Positions 34,523 to 43,883 are shown, counted from the stretch's first letter. The stretch is DNA of 64,000 nt from Leadbetterella byssophila DSM 17132 (GCF_000166395.1 NC_014655.1:992001-1056000); one strand, 5' to 3'. Numbers and translations: made by a program. The notes: a model not told the origin generated them from the sequence alone.

Positions 34523-34714
34523 AAATTTCTATTTAAAACTACGGTTTTCGCGTATATCCGCATGCTTAAAATGGAGCATGCGATCCAACTTTTACGCCAA
34601 AACATGCCCGCAGCTAATGTGGCTTACGAATTGGGCTATGAATATCCTCAACATTTTTCCACTGCTTTTAAAAGCTATGCAGGGGCTTATCCCTCCAATT
34701 TTATACCAACATGA
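33809..34714 (+). CDS. Three-part fusion: integrase N-terminus, IS91 transposase middle, AraC C-terminus
   Basis: The first ~240 residues equal the hybrid of copy A (with Y160 and Y164 of the Y2 motif). The last ~62 residues are the C-terminus of an AraC-family regulator helix-turn-helix (MLKMEHAIQLLRQ, AANVAYELGYEYPQHFSTAFKSY). The frame passes through both joints, giving 301 residues. Function is improbable; the AraC gene has lost its front. Its stop overlaps the start of the nudK-like gene (ATGA), the original operon contact. Confidence 0.75.
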   Translation: MSVVERTNKYLNRACNEITGFSELLQRFERKISILGRSKRTFENYSRRVAALALHFESLPTDLHPEQVKDYLFELQQRSHSSSQSYFKHTVYGLRFLLNSENLPYDYLHLPSIPKEKKLPVILSREEIWRILQHDGLLFEKNWVVYAKRPLGGPKQVIEYLGRYTHKVAISNHRIKNVTEQEVTISYKDYKDQSKTKQLTLKNEEFTRRFSLHILPKRFVQIRHYGILSSSRKRGKLQKFLFKTTVFAYIRMLKMEHAIQLLRQNMPAANVAYELGYEYPQHFSTAFKSYAGAYPSNFIPT

Positions 34715-35262
34715 TAAAAATTATTGATACTAAAATCCTATCTGACAATTGGTATACCCTCAAAAAGGTCACCTACACCATCCAAAAGAGGGGGTAGAAA
34801 GTGTAGAAAGCAGGGAAGTATATGACAGAGGAAATGGAGCCGTTATTTTATTGTACAATTTCACTCACGTGATCTTAACCCGCCTACCCACTTTTATCAA
34901 AGGGAATTCAAGCGGAATGTTAATCGAAGCTTGTGGCGGCATATTAGATAAAAGTGATCCCGAAACAGCCATCAGGAGAGAAACAGAAGTAGAAACGGGT
35001 TACAAAGTGGATAAAATCCAAAAGATCTTTCAGGCCTATATGTCGCCAGGATCTGTAACCGAAATTCTACATTTCTATATAGCAGAATACTCTTCACAGA
35101 TGAAAAAAGGTGAAGGAGGCGGACTGGAAGAAGAAGGTGAAAACATAGAAATTTCCATTCCAAAAACCCTATGAAATGATACGCAGTGGGGAGATTTGTG
35201 ATGGAAAGACGATCATGTTATTACAATACTTAAAATTACATGTTTTCAAAAGAGAGGCTTAA
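34711..35262 (+). pseudogene. NudK-like NUDIX hydrolase with two frameshifts
   Basis: The start ILSDNWYTLKKVTYTIQKRG stops at 34797. The middle continues in another frame as REVYDRGNGAVILLYN, and a Nudix box GGILDKSDPETAIRRETEVE follows. The C-terminus, in a third frame, reads YEMIRSGEICDGKTIMLLQY. GDP-mannose pyrophosphatases (NudK) are full length at about 190 residues, which the sum of pieces fits. The breaks are near the G run at 34792-34796 and near 35165. Gene death or sequence errors. Confidence 0.8.
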
Positions 35263-35954
35263 TACACCTCTCTAATCACAAGTAAGATTTCCGAAATCTC
35301 CTTACAGGCGTAGATCCTTTCATGTTCTACCTTTTCCTGATGAACTTCATGTGCCCAGGTATAAGTAAAAGGAACATAGGCCGCGTGTCCTCCTATACGG
35401 ATCACCGGTAAAATATCTGATTTCATAGAATTACCTACCATCAAAAATCCTTCAGGCCTACATGAAATTTGTCTTAGAAAGACCTCGTAATCCATCTCTC
35501 TTTTATCAGACAAGATCCTAACTTCGGAAAAATATCTACCTAGTCCAGATTTCTTTACTTTTCTCTCTTGATCTAAAAGATCCCCTTTAGTAATTAAACA
35601 CAGCGGAAACTTACCATGTAGATGATCTAAAGTTTCTTCCACTCCAGGTAAAAGGTTTATGGGCATATCTAATAAATATTTTCCGAAGCCCAAGATCTTT
35701 TGGACTAATGAAACCTCTAATTGATGTCCCATGATGCGCTCCGCAGTCTCTAACATACTTAAGGTAAAACCCTTCGCCCCAAAACCATAATAGGGAAGGT
35801 TCTTCATTTCCACCTCTAATAATTTAGCAGAAATATCTTCTTTTGACCCGAATGAACTTAGTAATGAACAAAAATCACCTTCTATCTCCTGAAAATGACT
35901 CTCATTTTCCCATAAGGTATCGTCCGCATCAAATGCTATTGCACTAATTTTCAT
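35259..35954 (-). CDS. HAD-superfamily hydrolase
   Basis: 231 residues with the nucleophile motif FDADDTLW (Asp9 and Asp11), motif II LITKGDLL and the acidic motif MVGNSMKSDI. It is a phosphatase of subfamily I with a helical cap; the substrate is unknown. Its stop overlaps the end of the convergent nudK pseudogene. This is the first undamaged chromosomal gene right of the island. Confidence 0.9.
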   Translation of the reverse strand: MKISAIAFDADDTLWENESHFQEIEGDFCSLLSSFGSKEDISAKLLEVEMKNLPYYGFGAKGFTLSMLETAERIMGHQLEVSLVQKILGFGKYLLDMPINLLPGVEETLDHLHGKFPLCLITKGDLLDQERKVKKSGLGRYFSEVRILSDKREMDYEVFLRQISCRPEGFLMVGNSMKSDILPVIRIGGHAAYVPFTYTWAHEVHQEKVEHERIYACKEISEILLVIREVY

Positions 35955-36019
35955 GATTTTAAACTATTTTTATCACAAAAATCATTTGAGAATCAATTCA
36001 ACAAAAGGACAATTGTCCC

Positions 36020-36556
36020 ATGATAAAAGAAAATGAAAGGTTGCTCGAATTCTTTCAAAAGCAATCCCATAGTATACTTAAGAAGTCCTTTGACAAAACG
36101 GAAGTGATCATTAGGCAGGGTGCTCAATTAAACCATGTGTATTGCATCATTAGCGGGATAGTCAAATGCTATTACACAGATATTAATGACAAAGAGTTTA
36201 TAGTAGAATTCTTAGGCAAAGGAGAAATATTAGGGGAAGTAGAAGCTATCCAAAGAGGCCAGGTGCTGTGTTCCATTCAAGCCCTCACTCCTTTAGAAAC
36301 TTTTGTGGTACCCATTGACCATTTTAGAATGTGGCTGGAGAAAGATCTAGAGCTCAATCAATTACTCCTTGATTCCTGCACCAAACGTATAGTAGATACT
36401 GCAAAAAGAGCTTCTATTCAACAACTTAACGATATAGAATTCAATTTAAAACAATTGAAAGATTGGAAAAACCTTCCTATCTCTAAAACGGACCTGGCAG
36501 CATATTTAGGGGTGACGGTTCGTGCATTGAACCGCACCCTAAAAAACTATTCGTAA
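36020..36556 (+). CDS. Crp/Fnr family transcriptional regulator
   Basis: 178 residues: cNMP-binding-type barrel (VYCIISGIVKCYYTDINDKEFIVEFLGKGEILGEVEAI) and a short C-terminal helix-turn-helix (ISKTDLAAYLGVTVRALNRTLK). It diverges from the HAD gene and overlaps the convergent 763-residue gene by 10 bases. Targets unknown. Confidence 0.88.
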   Translation: MIKENERLLEFFQKQSHSILKKSFDKTEVIIRQGAQLNHVYCIISGIVKCYYTDINDKEFIVEFLGKGEILGEVEAIQRGQVLCSIQALTPLETFVVPIDHFRMWLEKDLELNQLLLDSCTKRIVDTAKRASIQQLNDIEFNLKQLKDWKNLPISKTDLAAYLGVTVRALNRTLKNYS

Positions 36557-38799
36557 TGCTCAGAAATCTTGTTACTAACCCTACCATTTACTTTAACATT
36601 CCTACCATAAATTGTAGTATAACTCAACTTAAAGTCTTGCGGTGTCAACCCCTTTGGCACATCAAAAATTTTATACTCCAATTCATGCCCATCCAGAGTA
36701 ATAGTATAGGTCTTTGTCCCCGCTTTTAAGGTTAACACCTGCTTTTCTCCGTTTTCCAAAGTGGGATTCAAAAAGAAAACTTGAAGCTTTCCATTATAGT
36801 AAATCCCGGAAGAAATGACCTCTGAGTTCTTCTGCCCTACAAATGGATAATAGAAATGCACGTAGGTCCAGTCAGTAGAACGAGATCCTTCTAATGGCTT
36901 TAAAACTGCTTGAACGGCTGCCAACTTGCTGTGATAACGTCCCCAATAATCATCCTTATCGTAGAGTTTTTGTCCTTTCGCAGGCAACTCTTTCCTGTAA
37001 AACCCATCATCCCATGAAGAAATGGCCTGTCCACCGGAAAGCAATAACATAAAAGTATCATAGAAAATCTGCGACTCTCCTACTTCCCTGACATCCACAG
37101 AATTACCACCAAAAGTCCAAGGCTCTGTCTGAGGACGATGCTCTCCATATAGTTTAAACCTGGAATTGGCCTTACTGATGTCCCACTTACCCTTTTCTAG
37201 ATATCCAAGCATCAAAAGATCCAGCATAATTCCATCCGCTCTTCTGTATATGCCTTCTACCCACATCTTAGTCTCCGGTTCCCAATACTTGGGATAGGGC
37301 CGCGCTAAGCCATTTTGGTGCCAGTCAAAGCCCCTCCTTGAATATTCACGTTTAATAGTGGCACTGCCATCTTTGGCCAGATCTACATATTGTCTACCAA
37401 ACAATTGTTCTCCCGTTTTGGTATTTTGGAGAGCATATTTAATGTTATCGTGGGGTGTTCCCAAAACAGAAAAAGTTCTGTTATAAACCTTGATCTGAAA
37501 ATCATCATTTCTGTATTTTCTTTTCCCCGAAGCGTCCGTAACAAACTTTCCATTTGATTTCTGGTAAATATCGGTTTTACTAAGAAAAGGCACTTTGGAG
37601 TATGCTCCTGAAGCATCCACATACCATGTACTATTTTTCCAGCCCGGAGAAGTCATCAAAAGATTTCTTACGTTAAACGCAGCCTCCACCTCTCTATCAC
37701 TTAAATTATTGGCACCTCTGGCTACCTGAGCATTAAACCATTGTTGAACAGGTTGAGCGTACCAGAAGATGCGTAAACCCGGACCGGCTTCTGCTATCAT
37801 TCCTTCATTGATATAACCTAAGAAGTCATAATGCCCCCCTCCCGACCAGTTTTTCTGGGTCATACTCTCTTCATCTAGCATGATCACAGCTTCATTTTGA
37901 GGAATATTATAACGGGCATCATCTATAGAATTTCCACAACAAGTCACCTTGAATACGTGTTTCCCTAATTCTCTAGCTCCTTCTACCGTTAAACCGTCAT
38001 ATGGAATATTCGTTTGATCATTAGGTAGATCTGCGATAGCCTTGACTTTCCCGTATTTTCCTCCATTTTTTCCCTCTTTGACCATATCCCTGGCAGCAAT
38101 AATCAAAAGGTAATACAGTTGGTTAAAGTAATAGGAATTCTTACCTTCCCATGTTGCTCTTGGTAATGCGTTCAGATTCACCAGATTAGTAAAACCTTTG
38201 GAAAGCAAATTGATCTTCCCATTTTGTAATCTCTCGTCCTTATACAGTGGAAACCCGTAACCACCTACATGGGTTATTCCCTGAGGAACCTTCAAATCAG
38301 GAAAAGCTGACCAATCTGTGGTATTATTCCCCTTGGGTAGAGGATAGTTAAATAGCCCTTGTTGAACCGTTTGAGCCACCTTCTGCACAGAAGCTTTGAC
38401 CCATTCTCCCTCTTCGTTTAATTGATATCCTAAGCTAGGCATCTCCTCTTTGGGGAAGTTGTCCGGAGGAAACAATCCTCCAAGATCAGAGTTCTGACTA
38501 AGGATCAGGGACTGATCAAAGGATTTGTTTTGAATTACGGTTCTAGAATCCTTGACAAGATTCTTCCCCCTGGGCACCATATAGGTACCGGCAGGGTCTC
38601 TTTGTATCAAGAAATAGCCATTCTTAAATTTTCTAGCAACCAACAAGCGCTCAGGAACCTCCCAAAAGCCAAGGATTACTTCCTGTTTATCTTGAATTAT
38701 GGATTGCTCAAAATTATTCTCCCACTGGAAACCCCATTTCTTTAAGGTAGTAAAGATCCCACCTATGCCTAAACCTATTGTTAAAATTATATATTTCAT
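36547..38799 (-). CDS. Large exported protein of unknown family
   Basis: The start is placed at Met 38799 (MKYIILTIGLGIGGIFTTLKK), which gives a signal-anchor-like N-terminus; a frame to 38838 adds 13 residues. About 750 residues. Visible features are abundant aromatic residues, DGLTVEGARELGKHVF, a conserved-looking CCGNS, EGIYRRADGIMLDLLMLGYL, a GGQAISSWDDGFYRK segment and a C-terminal beta region (VLTLKAGTKTYTITLDGHELEYKIFDVP) that looks like the end of a glycoside hydrolase-like or carbohydrate-binding protein. I cannot assign a family. It converges with the Crp gene. Confidence 0.7.
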   Translation of the reverse strand: MKYIILTIGLGIGGIFTTLKKWGFQWENNFEQSIIQDKQEVILGFWEVPERLLVARKFKNGYFLIQRDPAGTYMVPRGKNLVKDSRTVIQNKSFDQSLILSQNSDLGGLFPPDNFPKEEMPSLGYQLNEEGEWVKASVQKVAQTVQQGLFNYPLPKGNNTTDWSAFPDLKVPQGITHVGGYGFPLYKDERLQNGKINLLSKGFTNLVNLNALPRATWEGKNSYYFNQLYYLLIIAARDMVKEGKNGGKYGKVKAIADLPNDQTNIPYDGLTVEGARELGKHVFKVTCCGNSIDDARYNIPQNEAVIMLDEESMTQKNWSGGGHYDFLGYINEGMIAEAGPGLRIFWYAQPVQQWFNAQVARGANNLSDREVEAAFNVRNLLMTSPGWKNSTWYVDASGAYSKVPFLSKTDIYQKSNGKFVTDASGKRKYRNDDFQIKVYNRTFSVLGTPHDNIKYALQNTKTGEQLFGRQYVDLAKDGSATIKREYSRRGFDWHQNGLARPYPKYWEPETKMWVEGIYRRADGIMLDLLMLGYLEKGKWDISKANSRFKLYGEHRPQTEPWTFGGNSVDVREVGESQIFYDTFMLLLSGGQAISSWDDGFYRKELPAKGQKLYDKDDYWGRYHSKLAAVQAVLKPLEGSRSTDWTYVHFYYPFVGQKNSEVISSGIYYNGKLQVFFLNPTLENGEKQVLTLKAGTKTYTITLDGHELEYKIFDVPKGLTPQDFKLSYTTIYGRNVKVNGRVSNKISEHYE

Positions 38800-38844
38800 T
38801 CTAGAACTATTCACGAGGATATAACGCAAAATCTGCATAAAAAT

Positions 38845-38871
38845 GAAAAACCCCGAACAAAGTCCGGGGTT
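38845..38871 (-). terminator. Intrinsic terminator of the DUF937 gene
   Basis: Stem AACCCCG (38849-38855) with CGGGGTT (38865-38871), followed on the minus strand by a U run. Confidence 0.8.
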
Positions 38872-38893
38872 AAGTATAGATTCACGAATCGGA

Positions 38894-39544
38894 TTATCTT
38901 CCGAATAATCCTGCTAAATTATCCAATACATTTCCAGCTTTGGCGCTATTTCCTTTGTTACCAAAGAAATCTCCCGCTAAGTTAACCAAAGCTCCCATAG
39001 GATCAGCCTGAGATGGCGCAGGTTTTCCTCCACCCAGTACACTACCTATCAAATTTCCTAATAATCCACCTCCTGAACTGCTGCTTGCTCCTCCAGAAAG
39101 AAGGCTTCCCAATAAATCACTTGCAGATGAAGATTGAGATTGCTTTTGCTGTCCCAAGTAACCCATAACCACAGGTGCTAAAACAGATAAAACAGAGCTA
39201 ACTTGAGAAGAGGACAGTCCAGATTTTTGGGATAGGTTTTCTGTTACAAATCCTGCATTACTGCCGAAAATATGTCCTATAATCTTATTACCGTCTTCGC
39301 TTGGTCCAGCACTTAATAAGCCTGTAAGATTCCCCAAAAGTCCGCCGGAATGCTGACTTAAAGCATTATCAATATTGCTGGCCTGATTCTTATTTTTGGC
39401 ATTATAATTCAAAGCGGCTATCATTAAGGGTACTGCTGCAGAAACGATCCATTTAGCCTTACTTTCTTCAATATTTAGCATTCTGGCTACGCCTGAAGTA
39501 ACGCTGGAACCTATTCCTCCAGTAATTAGGTCTGAAATATTCAT
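38894..39544 (-). CDS. DUF937 domain protein
   Basis: 216 residues, with a long region rich in Ser and Gly (ASSSSGGGLLGNLIGSVLGGG) and a DUF937 core (KWIVSAAVPLMIAALNYNAKN; LSVLAPVVMGYLGQQ). Members are related to YidB; the function is unknown. It has no signal peptide and its own terminator. Confidence 0.85.
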   Translation of the reverse strand: MNISDLITGGIGSSVTSGVARMLNIEESKAKWIVSAAVPLMIAALNYNAKNKNQASNIDNALSQHSGGLLGNLTGLLSAGPSEDGNKIIGHIFGSNAGFVTENLSQKSGLSSSQVSSVLSVLAPVVMGYLGQQKQSQSSSASDLLGSLLSGGASSSSGGGLLGNLIGSVLGGGKPAPSQADPMGALVNLAGDFFGNKGNSAKAGNVLDNLAGLFGR

Positions 39545-39633
39545 CTTGGTTATCTTGGTTTAAATTTATCTTTTGACGGAGAATTGCTAATTAGTAACAA
39601 TTCCAGACCAATATACAAGAATATTTTAAAATC

Positions 39634-40028
39634 CTAAAAATCTAATTTCCCCTCTCTCCCTATGTCTAGTGATTGTCCTGAAATAGCACTAAGTGCCACT
39701 TTAAATACTGTAGCTAATTTATTAGTTTTGTTATCCCAATATTTCGCCTCAAAAGGTATAAATTTTAAAACCCTAATCCTGGGATCCTCTTTACCTTTTT
39801 CAAACCACCCCTCCATCATCTTATTCCAATACTTTTCAATTGTTTCTTTATCCGATGATACCTCAGCTTCACCATTTACTGAAAGGAAATTATAATCACT
39901 AACATGAGCAAACTGAATACTGACCTTGGGGTTAACTTTAAGGTGCTGAAATGTATTACTTTCTGAAGAAAACAAGTACCATATATTTCCCTCTTCATCC
40001 ACTTCCTGTCTGCTCATGGGAAAGATAA
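39634..40028 (-). pseudogene. Pyridoxamine 5'-phosphate oxidase-like (general stress 26 type), 5' truncated
   Basis: About 130 residues starting PMSRQEVDEEGNIWYLFSSES, a flavin-binding split-barrel segment normally located some 40 residues into the protein. The front of the gene is missing where the IS3 element begins at 40029, and no matching piece is seen on the other side of the IS. It is therefore probably inactive, although the frame runs into IS sequence and has an ATG at 40038. Confidence 0.85.
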
Positions 40029-40076
40029 TGGACCCCAAAATTAGGACAAGGAATTAAGTTTGAATTATCAATTTTA

Positions 40077-40400
40077 ATGCCTTGTAATATTATGGGAAAC
40101 ACACGTAGACAATTCAGTTCGGAATTCAAGAGCAAGGTGGTCTTGGAAGCCTTAAAGGAGCGACAAACGTTGTCGGAGCTTGCGTCATTATTTGGGATTC
40201 ATCCACAGCAGATCACTAACTGGAAGAAGGATTTTTTGGAGAAAAGTGCTCAGATTTTTGAGTTGAAGTCTGTTGGGAAATCCACTATTGAGGAACAGGA
40301 GAAGGAACTTCTATATGCACAAATCGGCCAGCAGAAGGTAGAAATTGAATTTCAAAAAAAAAAAGTGGAATCAGATACAGGCCTTAAACAAAGGCTCTAA
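40077..40400 (+). CDS. IS3 transposase OrfA
   Basis: 107 residues with a helix-turn-helix (RRQFSSEFKSKVVLEALKER, LFGIHPQQITNWKKDF) and a C-terminal coiled region. In IS3 elements it provides the DNA-binding part and is frameshifted into OrfB; here OrfB is dead, so only a regulatory or DNA-binding peptide could be made. The natural start may be the Met before GNTRR (40092). Confidence 0.88.
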   Translation: MPCNIMGNTRRQFSSEFKSKVVLEALKERQTLSELASLFGIHPQQITNWKKDFLEKSAQIFELKSVGKSTIEEQEKELLYAQIGQQKVEIEFQKKKVESDTGLKQRL

Positions 40401-41176
40401 ATGATCGAATAAACTACTGTGCATTTCTAAGCAATGCAATCTCTTGGGAATTCATCGCAGCGGCTTTTATTACCGTCCAGTAGTAGAGCGTAAAGATGAT
40501 TTACAGCTCATGTTTGAAATTGACAAAATATACCTCAAATACCCTTTTATGGGCAGTCGGAGGGTGGTAGAGCAACTAACAAAGTTGGGCTTCTAGGTAA
40601 ATCGTAAACGGGTTCAGAGGCTGCGATGGTTAATGAGGTTGGAGACCTTTTATCCGAAGCCCAATACGAGTATAGCAGACCCAGGCAAGTACAAATATCC
40701 CTACTTGCTAAAGAATTTTAAACCGGAAAAGACGAATCAAGTCTGAGCGGTGGATATCACCTATCTTCCCATGAAAACAGGCTTTATGTATCGTGTGGCC
40801 ACAATAGATTTATATAGCAGATATGTGGTCAATCAGCAACACCATGGATGCCCAGTGGGTAGCCAACTGCTTAACAGAAGCTTTTGACCGAAATGGTGTA
40901 CCCCAGATAATCAATAGTGATCAGGGCAGTCAATTTACCTCCGATGTTTATCTGGACTTATTGAAGGAGTAGCCATTTCTATGGATGGGAAAGGCCGAGC
41001 CGTTGCTTTATTGAAAGACTGTGGCGAAGTGTAAAGTGGGAGTATGTGTACTAAAATCCTGAAGAAGACGGCGTGGCATTATTTAAGCGAATGGTTTAAA
41101 TTTTACAACCACGAGCGAAACCAACAGGGTATTGGAATGGATATTCCAGCAGAAAGATTTAACTTAGTGGCATAGA
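40401..41176 (+). pseudogene. IS3 transposase OrfB, degraded
   Basis: Recognisable pieces: KDDLQLMFEIDKIYLKYPFMGSRRVV, VDITYLPMKTGFMYRVATID, the region of the second Asp SDQGSQF in shifted frame, and FYNHERNQQGIGMDIPAERF at the end. At least six stops or shifts. The active-site residues are scattered over three frames. Confidence 0.85.
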
Positions 41177-41279
41177 AAAATGGGTTATCCACAAGCGGGA
41201 TAGGTTATCAACTCCCCCCCTGCCCCCCTATGTTAACAATAGTAATAATTGTCCTAAGAATGGGGTCCACTTAACTTTA

Positions 41280-41878
41280 ATAATGTACATTCTTATAAAT
41301 CACTATAAAGTGAATTATAAATTTATGGCCTTTAAAGTGTAAAAGCAAATTATTATGTTGTTATGAACTATAATGTAGCGAACAAATGGCCAAAAAAGAC
41401 TCAATTTATATCTCTTATTGGTGATATAAATTGAGTATATAATTAATAGAACTATCGGAGCAAAGGGACAAAATTCAGAAAATCTGCCTTATTCAGGAAG
41501 AGTAGTAGTATTGTTGGTACTTATAAGTGACGCTGAACGCTAGCGGAAAATTCTGTTCAGATGCTATAACGCTAACTTCCAACAACTCATAAAGCTGATT
41601 GGTAATGCCGATTATCGAAGCAAATGGAGCCATTATCTTAACAGTATTTTTAGTGGAAGCAGTCGCAGTAGTACCTTAACAGCCCGTAGTCTACAGTCTT
41701 ACCAAATGCCCAGCCTGTTGTATCGAATCGTGGGGAAAGGTGAAGTGCCAGGAGAACGGTTCGGAACAAAAGGCTGTACCGCTTTTCCGTCAAAAGGCTG
41801 CCCCGACGTCAGGAGGGAGTGCCTTTTGGCCACCCGGAATGCAAGGGTGTATAAATTCTGTACTACCCCGTACTGTTT
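41280..41878. other. Non-coding or decayed mobile-element stretch
   Basis: AT-rich at first, then GC-richer from 41500. A frame around 41570-41990 reads RCYNANFQQLIKLIGNADYR and continues, reminiscent of sequence near conjugative-transposon transfer genes, but it lacks a start and may not be coding. I see no firm gene. Confidence 0.35.
41399..41436 (-). terminator. Perfect 14-bp inverted repeat, terminator-like
   Basis: ACTCAATTTATATC (41399-41412) pairs perfectly with 41423-41436, loop of 10. On the minus strand it is followed by CTTTTTT, so it could end a minus-strand transcript. Confidence 0.55.
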
Positions 41879-42124
41879 TCAACCCATACTATCCCTGAAA
41901 ATCCATCCCCCTACCCCCCAAAGCATCAGACCGAGAGCCAGTATTTTTAGTAACCCTTCAAAAATGGTCGTTATCAGCCCGACAAAGTAATTGCTGTAAT
42001 GCTGTAAACCTCCATGACCTCTACGGTTAAACCGCCTCATCCCTACAAAAAGGTTAATGCCCAACCCAATAAAAAATTTAGCCGGGTAAGACAACTCCCG
42101 CAGATATTCTACAATAGTTACCAT
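41879..42124 (-). CDS. Small membrane protein of unknown function
   Basis: 81 residues with charged middle (MRRFNRRGHGGLQHYSNYF) and a hydrophobic C-terminal half (FEGLLKILALGLMLWGVGGW). It resembles small proteins found among conjugative-transposon genes of Bacteroidota, but I cannot name the family. The gene lies alone in mobile debris; translation is plausible, not proven. Confidence 0.45.
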   Translation of the reverse strand: MVTIVEYLRELSYPAKFFIGLGINLFVGMRRFNRRGHGGLQHYSNYFVGLITTIFEGLLKILALGLMLWGVGGWIFRDSMG

Positions 42125-42170
42125 AACGCGATTCCTTTATACACCCCTAATTTAATCAATAACGTGTAAA

Positions 42171-42197
42171 AAGGTGACCCTTTCACGTGGTCACCTT
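42171..42197 (-). terminator. Hairpin with U run on the minus strand
   Basis: AAGGTGACC (42171-42179) pairs with GGTCACCTT (42189-42197); on the minus strand TTTTT follows. The loop contains CACGTG. It lies upstream of the small membrane-protein gene and downstream of nothing obvious. Confidence 0.5.
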
Positions 42198-42395
42198 ATG
42201 TACCCTTTTGACAAATAAGAATGTACAATTTCTCAAATATTCTGTATTAAAACCCAGTTGGGAAGAAATCTGATATAAAATGAAAAATATTTTACCGTTA
42301 ACTAATTTTCCGGCTAAAAAAGATTGAATATTTCTAATAATAAATATAACTTTATCGTATAATTATTTATTCACACGATTTAAACATTAATTACC

Positions 42396-43883
42396 ATGAG
42401 AAAGGGAAATTTACACATTTTTGTTATCCTAATAATAGGACTTGTTTTCCACGAAAACAGAGTATATGGTCAAAGTTTTTGCGGAACAGCTCATCATTAC
42501 GGAAATACCTTAGCAAATGCTATGTTAAAATCCGGGAACTCTTTATCGGGTTATTCTAACAATTGCAATAATTACATTGTCAATATTAAATTTCATATTG
42601 TAAGAAATACAAGCGGCACAGGTGGACAATCTCCCTCTGTGATTCAACCAATATTACATAATCTTCGAAACGCTTTTTCTAACCACGGAATATTTTTTAA
42701 CAATCTTGGATATGATTTTATTGATAACAGTACCTACACTTCAAACTGGGGTGATGGTTGTGATACAAAGTTTAATAATCTAATTTCAATTAACAATGCC
42801 TCTAATGCCCTTAACATTTATCTCTTAGAAAATGATGATTGGAATATGGGAAAGGCTAGCGGCATTCCGGGAACATCAGTGGTTATTGGTGGGATGTATA
42901 ATACTACTCCGATGGTGACCTCTAATGTATTAGTTCATGAAGTAGGTCACCTCCTAAATTTGTTTCATACATTCCATGGGTGTGAAGGAGGAGGAACTGA
43001 TTGCGATGGGAACCCTGTGCCATCCGAGTGTTTAGAAAACCCTAATGGTTCAAATGGTACAACATGTGGAGATTTTGTGGCAGATACTCCAGCTGACCCA
43101 TTTATCAATAATCTAAGTGTAAACTCAAGCTGCAATTGGGATGGAACAGTAGCCTCGATTAATGGCAGCAGTTGTGGTATTACAGGAGCTACTTATACCC
43201 CGTTAACAAACAATATAATGAGCTATGTCCCTCCCGCATGTATGAGTTCTTTTACACCAGGACAAGGAGATAGATCACGACTGGAATTAGAATATGGCTC
43301 TGTGCTAAGTGCGGTTAGCTGGTCACAAAATACTCCTTACTTACAGGATATGCTGTATGGGACCTCTGGTAATGTTAATAACTTTGTAAATACGGTAAAT
43401 TCAGTTTCGGCCAGTACTTGGTATATTGTGAGAACTAATAATCCTTTCAACACTACTACAAGTTGGACACCCAGTACAGCTATAGCCGGATATGTTTCTG
43501 GCCCTCATGAATACACATTTCAACTTAGTCCGGGCCAGTCAGTTATGTTTACACTAAATGTAAGCAATAGTTGCGGTACATCCCAAAGACATATTACTTT
43601 TACTACGGGTTCTTCATATAAGGTTTTCCCTAATCCTGCTAAAGAGAAACTTACCATATCATTCGACGAAACTCCAGGGAAAGGTATTAAGAGTGTTCAT
43701 ATCGCACATGAATCGGCTGGAAGTCTCACTAAAATTTTTGATTTAGATGACAGAAAGTTGGCCGATTTTCTGAAGAATAAAGAAATCGCAATTGATATAT
43801 CCGGATTTAAAAGAGGATTGTACTATGTGATTATTGAAGATAGCGAAAATCAGAAAGAGAGTATCAGAGTTTTATTTGAATAA
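42396..43883 (+). CDS. Secreted M43 (pappalysin-type) metalloprotease with T9SS sorting domain
   Basis: 495 residues. A signal peptide (FVILIIGLVFHENRVYGQ) is followed by the catalytic domain with the zinc motif HEVGHLLNLFH (His181, Glu182, His185, His191). After it come the cysteine-rich CEGGGTDCDG, CGDFVADTPADP and the Met-turn region NIMSYVPPACMSSFTPGQ. From about residue 408 a type IX secretion C-terminal domain begins (YKVFPNPAKEKLTISF). It is exported and probably anchored or released at the cell surface. It is followed by a lipoprotein gene after 18 bases. Confidence 0.93.
   Translation: MRKGNLHIFVILIIGLVFHENRVYGQSFCGTAHHYGNTLANAMLKSGNSLSGYSNNCNNYIVNIKFHIVRNTSGTGGQSPSVIQPILHNLRNAFSNHGIFFNNLGYDFIDNSTYTSNWGDGCDTKFNNLISINNASNALNIYLLENDDWNMGKASGIPGTSVVIGGMYNTTPMVTSNVLVHEVGHLLNLFHTFHGCEGGGTDCDGNPVPSECLENPNGSNGTTCGDFVADTPADPFINNLSVNSSCNWDGTVASINGSSCGITGATYTPLTNNIMSYVPPACMSSFTPGQGDRSRLELEYGSVLSAVSWSQNTPYLQDMLYGTSGNVNNFVNTVNSVSASTWYIVRTNNPFNTTTSWTPSTAIAGYVSGPHEYTFQLSPGQSVMFTLNVSNSCGTSQRHITFTTGSSYKVFPNPAKEKLTISFDETPGKGIKSVHIAHESAGSLTKIFDLDDRKLADFLKNKEIAIDISGFKRGLYYVIIEDSENQKESIRVLFE

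Larger units (their letters stand above)
40029..41269 (+). mobile_element. IS3-family (IS150 type) element, decayed
   Basis: Terminal inverted repeats TGGACCCCAAAATTAGGACA (left) and its match at the right end (21 bases, 18 identical, differing at AAA/TTC). Length 1241 bases. No clear target duplication: flanks are GATAA and CTTAAC. OrfA is intact, OrfB is broken. The neighbouring gene is truncated, suggesting an adjacent deletion. Confidence 0.85.

Noticed and set aside
41184..41194. TTATCCACA near the end of the decayed IS3 element considered as a DnaA box
   Set aside because: A single match inside transposase remnants; expected by chance in a window of this size.
41706..41990. A 94-codon plus-strand frame (MPSLLYRIVGKGEV...)
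   Set aside because: No recognised domain and continuous with an upstream segment lacking a start; kept only as decayed mobile-element sequence.
42180..42190. CACGTG considered as a parS site
   Set aside because: Only the core fits; the flanks form a hairpin GGTGACC/GGTCACC with a U run, so it is terminator-like.
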